A stretch of 64,000 nt of DNA from Bacteroidales bacterium (GCA_023231065.1 JALNWE010000003.1:1-64000); one strand, 5' to 3'. Positions 52,666 to 61,417 are shown, numbered from the stretch's first letter. Notes: a model not told the origin generated them from the letters alone. Program-made: numbers and translations.

Positions 52666-53427
52666 TCAATCCCCATTCCTCATTGAATTAAGCCCTGCCT
52701 CCCGTATTTCTTTCCCATTATAAACCGGGACCACCTGAGTGGAATCAGGAGTAAATGAATACGGGATCACATCATCCAACCCCAGCTTTTTCAACCGGTG
52801 GCGATGTGCCGCTTTCTCAAGATACGTTAAAACATCTTGACGGGCGATGTTCCAGAGGTCGATAGCCGCAACCCCGGCATCACAATGCATTTCAAATTCA
52901 CCGGTTTCCAGTAATTTTTCAGCAAGGGCCCCGGCAAAAAGGGAATCTTCAATACAGAATTTATTTTTCCAACCCGAACAGAGGATCACCACATTTTGAT
53001 TTTGCCCGACAAGCCATTGTGTAAGGGCAGTGATGTTGATAAAAGCCCCCATGGCAATTTTTTTGGCATTCTGCGCAATGGTTAAGGCGCGGGTGCCATT
53101 GGTCGTACAATAGACCAAGGTCCGGCCTTCGATGGCTTCACGGGTAAAATTGAAAGCAGAATTCCCGAAATCGGCAAAGTCAAGTTTTTTACCATCCTGT
53201 TCCGAAGCGACCAGGTAGCCTTTCCCCTTCAGTAGTTTGGCCTCCTCCAGGGTAGCGACAGGCAGGATCTTTTCAATCCCGTTCTCAAATGCGGTACAGA
53301 TCGAAGTGGTGGCGCGGAGGATGTCAACAAGGACGACAATAAAATCATTCTTCGTCAGGATCTCCGGGTAAAGTTTTGGCGAAAAACAGACCTCAACACT
53401 ACGTTTATCAGAGTTTTTTTGCATCAT
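52666..53427 (-). CDS. comB: 2-phosphosulfolactate phosphatase-like protein
   Basis: A 253-residue ComB-family protein. In methanogens ComB hydrolyses phosphosulfolactate in coenzyme M synthesis; in bacteria the family is wide and its role unsettled (sulfolactate metabolism or another phosphatase). Family motifs: VEVCFSPKLYPEILTKND, VVLVDILRATTSICTAFENG, CTTNGTRAL and ILCSGWKNKFCIEDSLFAG. The ATG at 53427 lies 2 bp after the stop of the LRR gene, whereas the upstream TTG overlaps it. It is the last gene of the 58238-52666 run. No coenzyme M genes are nearby, so a sulfonate role is only a possibility. Confidence 0.85.
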   Translation of the reverse strand: MMQKNSDKRSVEVCFSPKLYPEILTKNDFIVVLVDILRATTSICTAFENGIEKILPVATLEEAKLLKGKGYLVASEQDGKKLDFADFGNSAFNFTREAIEGRTLVYCTTNGTRALTIAQNAKKIAMGAFINITALTQWLVGQNQNVVILCSGWKNKFCIEDSLFAGALAEKLLETGEFEMHCDAGVAAIDLWNIARQDVLTYLEKAAHRHRLKKLGLDDVIPYSFTPDSTQVVPVYNGKEIREAGLNSMRNGD

Positions 53428-53429
53428 GA

Positions 53430-55964
53430 TCAATAAAAAACAATCTCACAACCTGGGAACATGGCTTTCAGTTTATCTACTTTCTTGGCCGAGACCTTGG
53501 TATTGAACATTTTAACCGATTTGAGCTTATTCATATTTTCAAGGACATCGATACTGCTCACCTTGGTATTATAAAACTCAAGGACAGTGAGGTTTATGAG
53601 TTTCTGGATATATTTCAGGTTCTTGACCGGAGTGCCGCTGAATTTCAGGATTTCTAATTGCATCATATTCTGAAGGGCAAGAAGATCTTCAACCTGTGTA
53701 TTGGAAAAATCAAGCTCTTTCAGGTTGGGTAATCCCATGACCGGGCCCAGGTCGCTGATGGGATTTTTCGGACACCTTAAAGCCACGAGGCTGGGCATTT
53801 GTTTTACCGGGTCCAGTTGGCTTACTTCTGTTCCCGAGAACTGGAGCTCCCTTAACCTTGAAAGGCGCCCAAGCGGGGTAAGATCCTTGATTTGAAAATT
53901 TTCTGTTATCACCACCTTATCGAGGTTAGCGATCTGTTGTAGCTGAATTTTATCGGGATTTCCTGTCAGGTTTACCTGCTGGAGTAAAACATCTTTCCAG
54001 GATTGGTCCAGATTCTTCCACCAGGATGTATTATCGAATGTTTGAAAAATCAACATAGCGCCCACGTTTTTATCCAGAAACCGGTTGGCCTCCACCAGAT
54101 TTACCTGGCTGTTATCTGCAAACACCATACGCAGGGATGTCAGGCCCCAGAGGGGACTAAGATCACCGACTGATGTATTGTCGATTAACAGTATCTCCAG
54201 ATTATGGAGCCCGGAAAGAGGTTTGATCCCGGAAATTTTTGTATTGGAAGCGTTTAGGACATGTAAATCGGCCAGCTCTGCAACCGGGGCAAGGTCATCA
54301 ACCCCGGTACTCTGACATTGGAGATTGCGTAACATGATAAGCCGGTTTAGCGGTTCAAGTGAAGCGACGGTGACCCTTCCACTGATATTGATGCTGTCGG
54401 TTAAAGCCAGTTTATGCAACTGCTCCGTGGTTGGGGGGGTAGATATATCAACATAGTTATTAAATATTTTCTGCCATTCAGGAGAAAGCGCAGACCACCA
54501 TTTTGTAAGCGCAACGGATTGATAAACCAGGGAAGTACCCGGATGTTTCTTTAAAAAATCCCTGACTTCAGCATCGGATACCCTTGATTGGTCGCAATAT
54601 ACTTTTTGTAAACCGGCGAGGCCATCCAGGGGCGCCAGGCTGGTCACCGCGGTACTATCAAAAAAGAGGATCCGAAGGCTAACCATGTTTGTAAGCGGTT
54701 CCAGGTTATCAACCTGGGTTTTGGAAAGATTCAGCAATTCAAGGTTGGTCAGCCCTGCAACCGGGGATAAGTCACTGATGGAAGTATGTCGGAAACGCAA
54801 GTCCTTCAGGGTTTTAATATCTTTTACTGGTTCAAGGCTTGTTGCTTTTGTAGCGCTGATATCCAGCATTTCAAGAGCCGGGAAAACAGGCAGGATGCTC
54901 AGGTCGGTAACCTCAGTCCCTCTCAACTTCAGGTTATGCAGGTTGGTACAGAACCGGAGAGGTTCGAGCGTATTTACGGAAGTATTGGAGATGTCGAGCG
55001 ACTCCAGCTTGTTCAGGTTGCGGAGTGGCATCAGGTCACTGACGGGGGTCCCGGAAATATTGACAGAAACCAGATCCGAAAGTTTACTAAGCGGGTCAAG
55101 ATCCGAAATCAACGTGTTACCCGAAATATCGAGAGAGGTAATACGGGTGATCTGTCCCAGAAACGCGTAAAATTGAGTACCGTCTATGGGTGTAGGGATC
55201 CCTTTGATGAATGCCACCGTATCATTGTATCGCTCAATATCGGCCAACCGGAGATTATCATCGAACACAAGATCCTTTGCAAGAATGTCCTTCCACCCTT
55301 GCGACAAACTGTTCCACCAGCGCCGGAGATCGTCCTTTTCATTGAGTTTTGTTGTATAAACACTGACAATTTTAAGCTCCCGTTTAACGGAATCATAGTT
55401 CAGCTCAATGTATCTGACTTTATTGGAATTGATGGAGTCGTCATTCAGGTTAACTCCCCTCAGGTTCCGGTTTGCCGTAACTTTAAAATAAGTAAGTCCT
55501 TCCTGGTTGGACAGTAGGCTTACATCCTGTATTGCATACTGAAATTTCGCCCCTTTGAAAAAGAAATCAACATCACTCAGGTAGGCAGGCATATCTTTAT
55601 AGAGCGGCACCAACCGGTTATCGTCAAGGTCATCTTCCACCTGGACTTCCTCATCCCATGTAAATTTCAGGTAGCTTTTGGCGATGATGGTTTGTTTTTC
55701 ATTGACAGAGTTCCTGCGGTCAGCTAAAAAATTGAGGGTGCTTTCATAAAATTTCACCAATGGGACTACCTGCAATTTAAAAGTATCTACTTTATTGGCA
55801 GGAATTCTCCCGGCTTTGAACTTCAGCTGTTGCGCGCCAGATGCCCCACCTTTCTTTTTCACCGTTGTCGCGGGTTTCTGCTTAGAAGTGGTTTTCTTTT
55901 GGGCCGTAACCTGCCCAATGCCAACAAATGCCAGGATGACCAGCAGGATATAGAATTTTCGCAT
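53430..55964 (-). CDS. Secreted modular leucine-rich-repeat protein (844 aa)
   Basis: A signal peptide (about 1-21) and a helical/beta N-terminal region (50-210) precede three copies of a WW-LRR module. Each begins with an aromatic motif (WWNSLSQGWKDIL at 216, WWSALSPEWQKIF at 489, WWKNLDQSWKDVL at 648), then 22-residue LRRs of the SDS22/internalin type (SLDISGNTLISDLDPLSKLS, NLEILLIDNTSVGDLSPLWG), and closes with a cap pattern (EVRDFLKKHPGTSLVYQ, EANRFLDKNVGAMLIFQ, KVDKLKAMFPGCEIVFY). Such proteins bind other proteins. It follows three secreted unknowns and precedes comB with a 2-bp gap. No LPXTG or T9SS tail is visible. Confidence 0.9.
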   Translation of the reverse strand: MRKFYILLVILAFVGIGQVTAQKKTTSKQKPATTVKKKGGASGAQQLKFKAGRIPANKVDTFKLQVVPLVKFYESTLNFLADRRNSVNEKQTIIAKSYLKFTWDEEVQVEDDLDDNRLVPLYKDMPAYLSDVDFFFKGAKFQYAIQDVSLLSNQEGLTYFKVTANRNLRGVNLNDDSINSNKVRYIELNYDSVKRELKIVSVYTTKLNEKDDLRRWWNSLSQGWKDILAKDLVFDDNLRLADIERYNDTVAFIKGIPTPIDGTQFYAFLGQITRITSLDISGNTLISDLDPLSKLSDLVSVNISGTPVSDLMPLRNLNKLESLDISNTSVNTLEPLRFCTNLHNLKLRGTEVTDLSILPVFPALEMLDISATKATSLEPVKDIKTLKDLRFRHTSISDLSPVAGLTNLELLNLSKTQVDNLEPLTNMVSLRILFFDSTAVTSLAPLDGLAGLQKVYCDQSRVSDAEVRDFLKKHPGTSLVYQSVALTKWWSALSPEWQKIFNNYVDISTPPTTEQLHKLALTDSINISGRVTVASLEPLNRLIMLRNLQCQSTGVDDLAPVAELADLHVLNASNTKISGIKPLSGLHNLEILLIDNTSVGDLSPLWGLTSLRMVFADNSQVNLVEANRFLDKNVGAMLIFQTFDNTSWWKNLDQSWKDVLLQQVNLTGNPDKIQLQQIANLDKVVITENFQIKDLTPLGRLSRLRELQFSGTEVSQLDPVKQMPSLVALRCPKNPISDLGPVMGLPNLKELDFSNTQVEDLLALQNMMQLEILKFSGTPVKNLKYIQKLINLTVLEFYNTKVSSIDVLENMNKLKSVKMFNTKVSAKKVDKLKAMFPGCEIVFY

Positions 55965-55970
55965 GCGCTA

Positions 55971-56807
55971 TTAATTTGAACGTGAATAATGTTGTAACAG
56001 TTCCTTTTTCTCCTGTTCCGTTACCCGCAGGATGTTGGAGATCAGCCAACCCGAATTCATCTCGTTACGGTTAAAATAAGAGACCTCAAAATACCAGCCC
56101 GGAACCTGGAAAATATGAAATTTAACGTTGTCAACAGATACAAAGCTCAGGTTGTTGTTTTTCATTTCCATGACAAACAATGCCATCATATCAGGATTAT
56201 AATCCTTTTTAAGATAATAATCAAGGGTTGAAGGATCGCGGAAAACCTTGTGAAGGTTCATGAAATCGAGCTCATGGCTCATCGGGTGGATAAAGAATTT
56301 CAGGTTTGCCGTATCGTTAACATGCGTAAACCATGATTCGAACCGGTCAAAGTAAACATTTGAGAACATCCATTTATATCCCCCGTTCTGCTTCTCTAAT
56401 TCCAGGTAAAGGATAATGGTGACCTTCTCTTTTTTGTATAAAAAGGTTGTTGAAACTTCCGCGAACCAGGAACCACCGTGAAAATCAAGAAATATGGGAT
56501 TCTTTTTATTGAGTGCCTGTTCGATAAAAACAAATTTTGTATCATCGCTGATACTGGTGTTGGATTGATCGAAAAGCATTTTCACATAACCCTTCCGGGC
56601 CTTGAGGTCACGAAAACCGGGATCCCCCGGATACAACCTGTTTCCCTGAATATCCTCTTCCCCGTTGAACCGTAAAAAAAACTGGTTCATCTGTTTGGTC
56701 TGGGCATAAAACACCGTTTCATCCGGTGAGAAACTACCGATCGAGCCCTGCGAAATAGCAAACAAGGGCAGAAGAAAAAACAGTAAAAAATAGTTAACTC
56801 TCAACAA
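55971..56807 (-). CDS. Secreted protein of unknown function (278 aa)
   Basis: Opens with TTG at 56807 (a second TTG follows at 56804; no ATG occurs early) and a signal peptide (MLRVNYFLLFFLLPLFAIS). The mature part is alpha/beta: FAQTKQMNQFFLRFNGEEDI, LFDQSNTSISDDTKFVFIEQ, then beta strands (GGSWFAEVSTTFLYKKEKVT, KWMFSNVYFDRFESW) and a C-terminal stretch with WYFEVSYFNRNEMNSGW, which reads like a SnoaL/NTF2-like or lipocalin-like fold but I cannot place it. It lies 6 bp upstream of the LRR gene and may act with it. Its leader contains a heptamer run at 56808-56828. Confidence 0.7.
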   Translation of the reverse strand: MLRVNYFLLFFLLPLFAISQGSIGSFSPDETVFYAQTKQMNQFFLRFNGEEDIQGNRLYPGDPGFRDLKARKGYVKMLFDQSNTSISDDTKFVFIEQALNKKNPIFLDFHGGSWFAEVSTTFLYKKEKVTIILYLELEKQNGGYKWMFSNVYFDRFESWFTHVNDTANLKFFIHPMSHELDFMNLHKVFRDPSTLDYYLKKDYNPDMMALFVMEMKNNNLSFVSVDNVKFHIFQVPGWYFEVSYFNRNEMNSGWLISNILRVTEQEKKELLQHYSRSN

Positions 56808-56828
56808 TTCCTAAATCCTAATTCCTCA
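56808..56828 (-). repeat. Three heptamer-phased units before the secreted protein gene at 55971
   Basis: On the plus strand TTCCTAA, ATCCTAA, TTCCTCA, i.e. TGAGGAA, TTAGGAT, TTAGGAA in the direction of transcription, directly before the TTG start. A TAAATTTG -7 match lies at 56832-56839 just upstream, overlapping the stop of the previous gene. Confidence 0.45.
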
Positions 56829-56836
56829 ATTCAAAT

Positions 56837-57415
56837 TTATTTCGAGGTTTCTTTCACCCGGATATCGCCTAACATAACATCCCAGAAACCAATGGTCCTG
56901 CCACCGATCTGGGTCTCTTTACGTTTTACATAAACAGTGATATCTTTTTTGGTAGTATCTTCATAAACCAGTCCTTTTTCCTTGTCATAACCCTGGAAAC
57001 GCTGGTAAACGGTGATCACCCCCACATAGGTGCCATCTGGCTGGCGTTCAAGATCACTCACATACTGTATTTTATACCAGTCGATGGCCACCTTGCTATA
57101 GTTAAGTTGCATGAGACGGTCAAAATACTCACGCACTTTATAATAATTTACATCCTGCCTGTTCAGCGAAGAAACTCCGATTTCGCTGCTTTCCATGAAC
57201 AACTCCACGGCCCTTTCAATGACCCGCTGGGCATCAGACCACTGGGTTTCTTTATCTCCGATGATGCTGATGTACTTGCTCAGGTCACGGACTTTTTCAA
57301 GGGCAAGACTGTCGATTGCCTGTTTACGCTGGGGGGAAAGATTATCCTGGGCAGAAGCCCTGAAGGTCACAGTTGAAAAGGTAACTGCTATGATCAAAAA
57401 AAGAAGCTTTCTCAT
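56837..57415 (-). CDS. Secreted protein of unknown function (192 aa)
   Basis: A signal peptide (MRKLLFLIIAVTFSTVTFRA, cleaved near ASA) precedes a helical segment (about 30-95: QAIDSLALEKVRDLSKYISI, ERAVELFMESSEIGVSSLNR) and a beta segment (about 105-190: DWYKIQYVSDLERQPDGTYV, DITVYVKRKE). The C-terminal FWDVMLGDIRV repeats the spacing of the LRR partner's early region only loosely. I recognise no family. It is 4 bp downstream of the gene at 57420 and 29 bp upstream of the next, and its TAA overlaps a -7-like element for that gene. Confidence 0.7.
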   Translation of the reverse strand: MRKLLFLIIAVTFSTVTFRASAQDNLSPQRKQAIDSLALEKVRDLSKYISIIGDKETQWSDAQRVIERAVELFMESSEIGVSSLNRQDVNYYKVREYFDRLMQLNYSKVAIDWYKIQYVSDLERQPDGTYVGVITVYQRFQGYDKEKGLVYEDTTKKDITVYVKRKETQIGGRTIGFWDVMLGDIRVKETSK

Positions 57416-57419
57416 GGTT

Positions 57420-58238
57420 TTACTTTTTGATTAAATCGAGTTCTTTGATTTTTCCGTTGGCATCGAGTTGCATGGCATCGATCATGTTCTTATTGGCCTT
57501 CTGATCCCTGATAAAGTTGAGGTACCGGCTGATCGTCGTGGGTTTATCATAATCAACGATTGAACCTTCGCGGCTGATAATGATCAGGACCGGTGCATCA
57601 TCCGATGAAAAGAACTGCAGGGCGCTTTTGATTGAAGCATCAGCCTGGGTCAGGTTGCCTGACCGGGCAGAATTTGCAATCGTGGTAAAGGCGTTTTCAA
57701 GTTGTGTTTTTACCGGGAGATTGGCTTCTGAATTGAAAGAACGCATGTCCCTGATCTTTTTCTCCAGACGCGAAATTAATTCACCAATTTCGGGATCCTT
57801 CAGGTTCTGGGATTTGATCGCATCAAGCTCACCCTCAAGCTGGTCAGCGGTTTTATTATCCTTGTTCAGGATCAGGTCAAGCAGCTTCGCCCGCGCCGCA
57901 TCCACCTTCAGGGCATTGGCCTTGGCCTGATCGGCATAGGATTGTTTCAACTTCTGCGAAGCTTCCAGCAACAACTGGTTCAGCGTGGGATCTTTGTAAT
58001 TTTTATTGGTGATATCCGAAATCAGGCGGTCCTGATCTTCGAGGGAAAGGGTTGAAGAACCATCGACAATCGATTGAAGCTGCTTTTTTGCCGTTTCTAT
58101 CTGCGCTTTCCGTTCTTTTTTCGAGATTTTACCGGTCGATTTGCAGCCGTCGGTACCAATGGCTATTAAGGCGATCAGCAAAATATACATAAAATGCCGC
58201 CACCTGATTGTCCTGCATTTATCCAATATTTCAGTCAT
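57420..58238 (-). CDS. Lipoprotein with coiled-coil and VLIII-type C-terminal domain (about 272 aa)
   Basis: The ATG at 58238 gives a short basic N-terminus (MTEILDKCRTIRWRHF) before the hydrophobic run and lipobox GTDGC, so the mature protein is lipid-anchored; a TTG at 58247 and an ATG at 58190 are alternatives. Residues about 50-140 are helical and probably coiled coil (KKERKAQIETAKKQLQSIVD, QTADQLEGELDAIKSQNLKD). The last 90 residues are compact (SDDAPVLIIISREGSIVDYD, TISRYLNFIRDQKANKNMID). I do not recognise the family. It heads the run that contains the LRR protein and follows gcvT after a heptamer array. Confidence 0.72.
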   Translation of the reverse strand: MTEILDKCRTIRWRHFMYILLIALIAIGTDGCKSTGKISKKERKAQIETAKKQLQSIVDGSSTLSLEDQDRLISDITNKNYKDPTLNQLLLEASQKLKQSYADQAKANALKVDAARAKLLDLILNKDNKTADQLEGELDAIKSQNLKDPEIGELISRLEKKIRDMRSFNSEANLPVKTQLENAFTTIANSARSGNLTQADASIKSALQFFSSDDAPVLIIISREGSIVDYDKPTTISRYLNFIRDQKANKNMIDAMQLDANGKIKELDLIKK

Positions 58239-58265
58239 AGTATCCAATTTTGATTAATATACACT

Positions 58266-58300
58266 CATTTATCATTTATCATTTATCATTTATCATTTAT
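58266..58300 (-). repeat. Heptanucleotide tandem array, ATAAATG x5, between gcvT and the lipoprotein gene
   Basis: Five perfect copies, read as ATAAATG in the direction of transcription (CATTTAT on the plus strand), 28 nt before the ATG at 58238. Each unit contains an ATG and, because the period is 7, the ATGs fall in all three frames; each opens a five-codon ORF (MINDK, then stop) within the array. Looser heptamers (CGCCCAT, CACTTAT) continue toward the gcvT stop. Confidence 0.9.
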
Positions 58301-58327
58301 CGCCCATCACTTATCAATTGTTACTTG

Positions 58328-59425
58328 TCACTTGCTTTCCCCTTTATAAAACGGAAATTTCACCACTTTTGCCCGCAGGATCTTTTCCCTGATCCTGATA
58401 TGGATCCCGCTGCCTTCTTTAGAAAGCGCCGTTGGCACATAACCCATTCCAATGGGGATCTTTACCGAAGGTCCCATGGTCCCTGAGGTTACCTCCCCGA
58501 TCTTGTTACCCTGGGCATCCACAATTTCATATTCATGGCGTGGAATTCCTTTATCCACCATTTCAAAACCCACAAGGCGGTGTTTGACGCCTTCCTGTTT
58601 TTGTTTCAGCAGGTAAGGTTTATTGATAAACGTCTTATAGTCAGTGAATTTCGTGATCCATCCCAATCCGGCTTCGATGGGCGAAGTAGTGTCATTGATG
58701 TCATTGCCATAGAGGCAATAACCCATTTCAAGGCGGAGGGTATCACGGGCGCCAAGTCCGATTGGTTTAATTCCAAATTCCTGTCCGGCTTCAAATACCG
58801 CTTTCCAGATTTTTGGGGCGTCTTCGTTCGCCATATAGATTTCGCATCCTCCTGAACCGGTGTAACCGGTGGTAGCAAAAATAACACCCGGAACACCTGC
58901 AAAAGTCAGCTTTTTGAAGGTATAATATTCCATATCGGTCACCGGTGTACCTGTAAGTTTCTGCATGGCCTTCAGCGCCAAAGGGCCCTGAATGGCCAAC
59001 TGGGCAAATTCATCGGAAGCGTTGTAAAGGGTAGCCCCCATTTTATTTTGTTTATTACACCAGTTCCAGTCTTTTTCAATGTTTGCAGCATTGACCACAA
59101 GCATATAAATATCATCGGCTACTTTATAGACCAGCAGGTCATCCACAATGCCACCGGTTTCGTTCGGGAAACAGGAATATTGTACTTTTCCGGGAACCAG
59201 CTTGGAGGCGTCGTTGGAGGTGACCCATTGGACAAAGTCAAGGGCTTTGGGCCCCTTTACCCAAAATTCTCCCATGTGGGATACATCGAAAACGCCCACA
59301 GATTTGCGAACGGTTTCATGTTCGGCGTTAACACCTTCATACTGCAGCGGCATATAATAGCCGGCGAATGGCACCATTTTGGCGCCCAGGGCTTCGTGAA
59401 ATTTAGTAAATGCTGTATTTTTCAT
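58328..59425 (-). CDS. gcvT: Glycine cleavage system aminomethyltransferase (T-protein)
   Basis: The ATG at 59425 gives [20 protein letters not shown], the conserved GcvT start, and lies 27 nt after a -7 element; the frame continues to 59479 without support. The 365-residue protein transfers the methylene of the aminomethyl group from H-protein to tetrahydrofolate and releases ammonia. Motifs: [59 protein letters not shown] and [20 protein letters not shown] with the catalytic Asp. No other gcv genes are adjacent. Confidence 0.96.
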   Translation of the reverse strand: MKNTAFTKFHEALGAKMVPFAGYYMPLQYEGVNAEHETVRKSVGVFDVSHMGEFWVKGPKALDFVQWVTSNDASKLVPGKVQYSCFPNETGGIVDDLLVYKVADDIYMLVVNAANIEKDWNWCNKQNKMGATLYNASDEFAQLAIQGPLALKAMQKLTGTPVTDMEYYTFKKLTFAGVPGVIFATTGYTGSGGCEIYMANEDAPKIWKAVFEAGQEFGIKPIGLGARDTLRLEMGYCLYGNDINDTTSPIEAGLGWITKFTDYKTFINKPYLLKQKQEGVKHRLVGFEMVDKGIPRHEYEIVDAQGNKIGEVTSGTMGPSVKIPIGMGYVPTALSKEGSGIHIRIREKILRAKVVKFPFYKGESK

Positions 59426-59452
59426 TGGTTTGAAATATATAAATAAACGGTA

Positions 59453-59479
59453 CAAATTTAGGAAAAATTGTCCCGGCAA
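59453..59479 (-). promoter_or_regulatory. Candidate promoter for gcvT
   Basis: On the minus strand TTG (59479-59477), 16 nt, TAAATTTG (59460-59453), which ends 27 nt before the gcvT ATG. The spacer is shorter than the 20 nt seen elsewhere, so the -33 half is uncertain. Confidence 0.45.
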
Positions 59480-59534
59480 CGCCCCAATGTTTATATATTA
59501 AAGGAAATGTTAATATGTTCGGCATTATTTTTTT

Positions 59535-59542
59535 TACTTTTG
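59535..59542 (+). promoter_or_regulatory. Candidate -7 element immediately before the dehydratase gene
   Basis: TACTTTTG after a T-tract, 4 nt before the ATG at 59547. Same spacing as at guaA. Confidence 0.45.
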
Positions 59543-59546
59543 AACC

Positions 59547-61409
59547 ATGTTAATAACAAAGGAAAATACCCCGCGGTGGTTTATCTTTCTCATTGATATT
59601 GCCATCGTTATATCATCGGTTATATTAGCTTATTTATTGCGGTTCAACTTTGCGATACCGATGTCTGAGTTGGCCCCCCTCCCCCAGATCCTCCTCTATA
59701 TTATTCTGGTACGGACCGTGAGTTTCCTGATCGCCCGCTCCTATGCCAGCATCATCCGCTATACCAGTACCGGAGATGCGCTAAGGGTTTTTGCCACGAT
59801 CCTGAGCGGTAGTATTATTTTTGCATTGACGAATTTGGCCACCTACCTTTTCGACCGGTTTTTCTTCATTCCTTTTTCGATCATTATCATCGATTTCCTG
59901 GCGACTTCCTTTGGCATGATTTCGTTCCGCCTTTTAGTCAAACTGGCTTTTCTGGAATTCCTGCACCCCGAACGCGAGAAGGCAAATGTAGTGATCTACG
60001 GGGCCGGCGAAGCAGGGATCTCGGCCAAACGGACCCTTGATCGCGATGCCGGCACCAAATATACCGTACTGGCTTTCCTTGATGATAACGTAAATAAACA
60101 AGGGAAAAAGCTGGAGGGGGTTACCATCCTTGATCCTGGAAAACTGGACCATCTCCTTACATCCAACACAATCTCACAGGTGATCCTGGCGACCGAACAT
60201 TTCGATCTTGCAAAAAAACAGGTGTTGGTGGATAAATGCCTTACCTTCAACACCCGTGTCCTGACCGTTCCTCCCATGATCAGGTGGATCCATGGAGAAT
60301 TGAGTTTCAACCAGATCCGCAACATCAATATTGAAGAACTACTTGAACGTGAAGAGATCAAATTAGATGAACAGAAAATATCAAAAGATCTCACGGGAAA
60401 AGTGATCCTGATCACCGGCGCCTCCGGATCAATCGGAAGTGAGCTTGTCAGACAGATATCTGATTTTGCGCCCAAGAAATTGATCCTGATTGATCAATCC
60501 GAAACGCCCCTTCACGCGCTTACCCTCGAATCGGAAGAATTCAACAGGGGGGCTTCCATCGAATTTATCCTCTGCGATATTTGTAATGAACCGAGGATGC
60601 GCAGTATCTTTGAAACTTTTAAACCCGATATCGTTTACCATGCAGCGGCCTATAAACATGTTCCCATGATGGAGTCCAACCCCGTGGAAGCAGTCCTCAC
60701 CAACGTGCAGGGGACCTGTATTGTCGCTGACCTTTCACTGGAATCCGGGGTACGGAAATTCATCATGATCTCCACCGATAAAGCGGTAAACCCAACCAAT
60801 GTGATGGGCGCTTCCAAGCGGATTGCCGAAATTTATACCCAGGCCATGAACGCGAAGGATAAAACCCGGTTCATCACTACCCGATTTGGGAATGTGCTGG
60901 GATCCAGCGGCTCGGTAATCCCTCTTTTCAGAAGTCAGATTGAAAAAGGAGGCCCCGTTACCATTACCCACCCCGAAGTCACCCGTTTCTTCATGACCAT
61001 CCCCGAAGCATGTCAGCTGGTCCTGGAAGCAGGTACGATTGGTAAGGGGGGCGAGATCTTCATCTTCGACATGGGGAAACCTGTCAGGATCCTTGATCTT
61101 GCAAAAAAAATGATCCAACTGTCAGGGTTCACGCCTGATAAGGAAATACCCATTAAATTTACCGGTTTACGGCCCGGGGAAAAGCTTTATGAAGAGCTGC
61201 TCAACATCGAGGAAAATTCCTTGCCCACCTACCATCCGCTCATCATGATCGCGAAAGTAAGGGAATACCAACCCGACGAAGTCACACGGGAGGTCACTGA
61301 GCTCATCCGGATGACCCCCCTGAAATCCAATTTCGACATCGTCAGGAAAATGAAAGAAATTGTCCCGGAATACAAAAGCCAGAACTCTATCTACGAACAA
61401 TTAGACTAA
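59547..61409 (+). CDS. UDP-sugar 4,6-dehydratase/5-epimerase, CapD/FlaA1/PglF type
   Basis: A 620-residue membrane enzyme: four N-terminal hydrophobic segments (about 10-135), a first Rossmann-like domain (VVIYGAGEAGISA near 150), and a catalytic SDR domain (285-600) with GASGSIG at 291-297. The catalytic site is STDK at 409-412 followed by M420GASK424, in which Met replaces the Tyr of YXXXK, as in PglF-type enzymes. It should convert UDP-GlcNAc to a 4-keto-6-deoxy sugar for surface glycans or glycoprotein modification. The partner aminotransferase and acetyltransferase genes are not in the window. miaA follows 8 bp later. Confidence 0.94.
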   Translation: MLITKENTPRWFIFLIDIAIVISSVILAYLLRFNFAIPMSELAPLPQILLYIILVRTVSFLIARSYASIIRYTSTGDALRVFATILSGSIIFALTNLATYLFDRFFFIPFSIIIIDFLATSFGMISFRLLVKLAFLEFLHPEREKANVVIYGAGEAGISAKRTLDRDAGTKYTVLAFLDDNVNKQGKKLEGVTILDPGKLDHLLTSNTISQVILATEHFDLAKKQVLVDKCLTFNTRVLTVPPMIRWIHGELSFNQIRNINIEELLEREEIKLDEQKISKDLTGKVILITGASGSIGSELVRQISDFAPKKLILIDQSETPLHALTLESEEFNRGASIEFILCDICNEPRMRSIFETFKPDIVYHAAAYKHVPMMESNPVEAVLTNVQGTCIVADLSLESGVRKFIMISTDKAVNPTNVMGASKRIAEIYTQAMNAKDKTRFITTRFGNVLGSSGSVIPLFRSQIEKGGPVTITHPEVTRFFMTIPEACQLVLEAGTIGKGGEIFIFDMGKPVRILDLAKKMIQLSGFTPDKEIPIKFTGLRPGEKLYEELLNIEENSLPTYHPLIMIAKVREYQPDEVTREVTELIRMTPLKSNFDIVRKMKEIVPEYKSQNSIYEQLD

Positions 61410-61417
61410 TATCCGCC

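Noticed and set aside
52666..53427. Coenzyme M pathway
   Set aside because: Only the ComB homologue is present; ComA, ComC and partners are absent and the organism is evidently a bacterium of the Bacteroidota.
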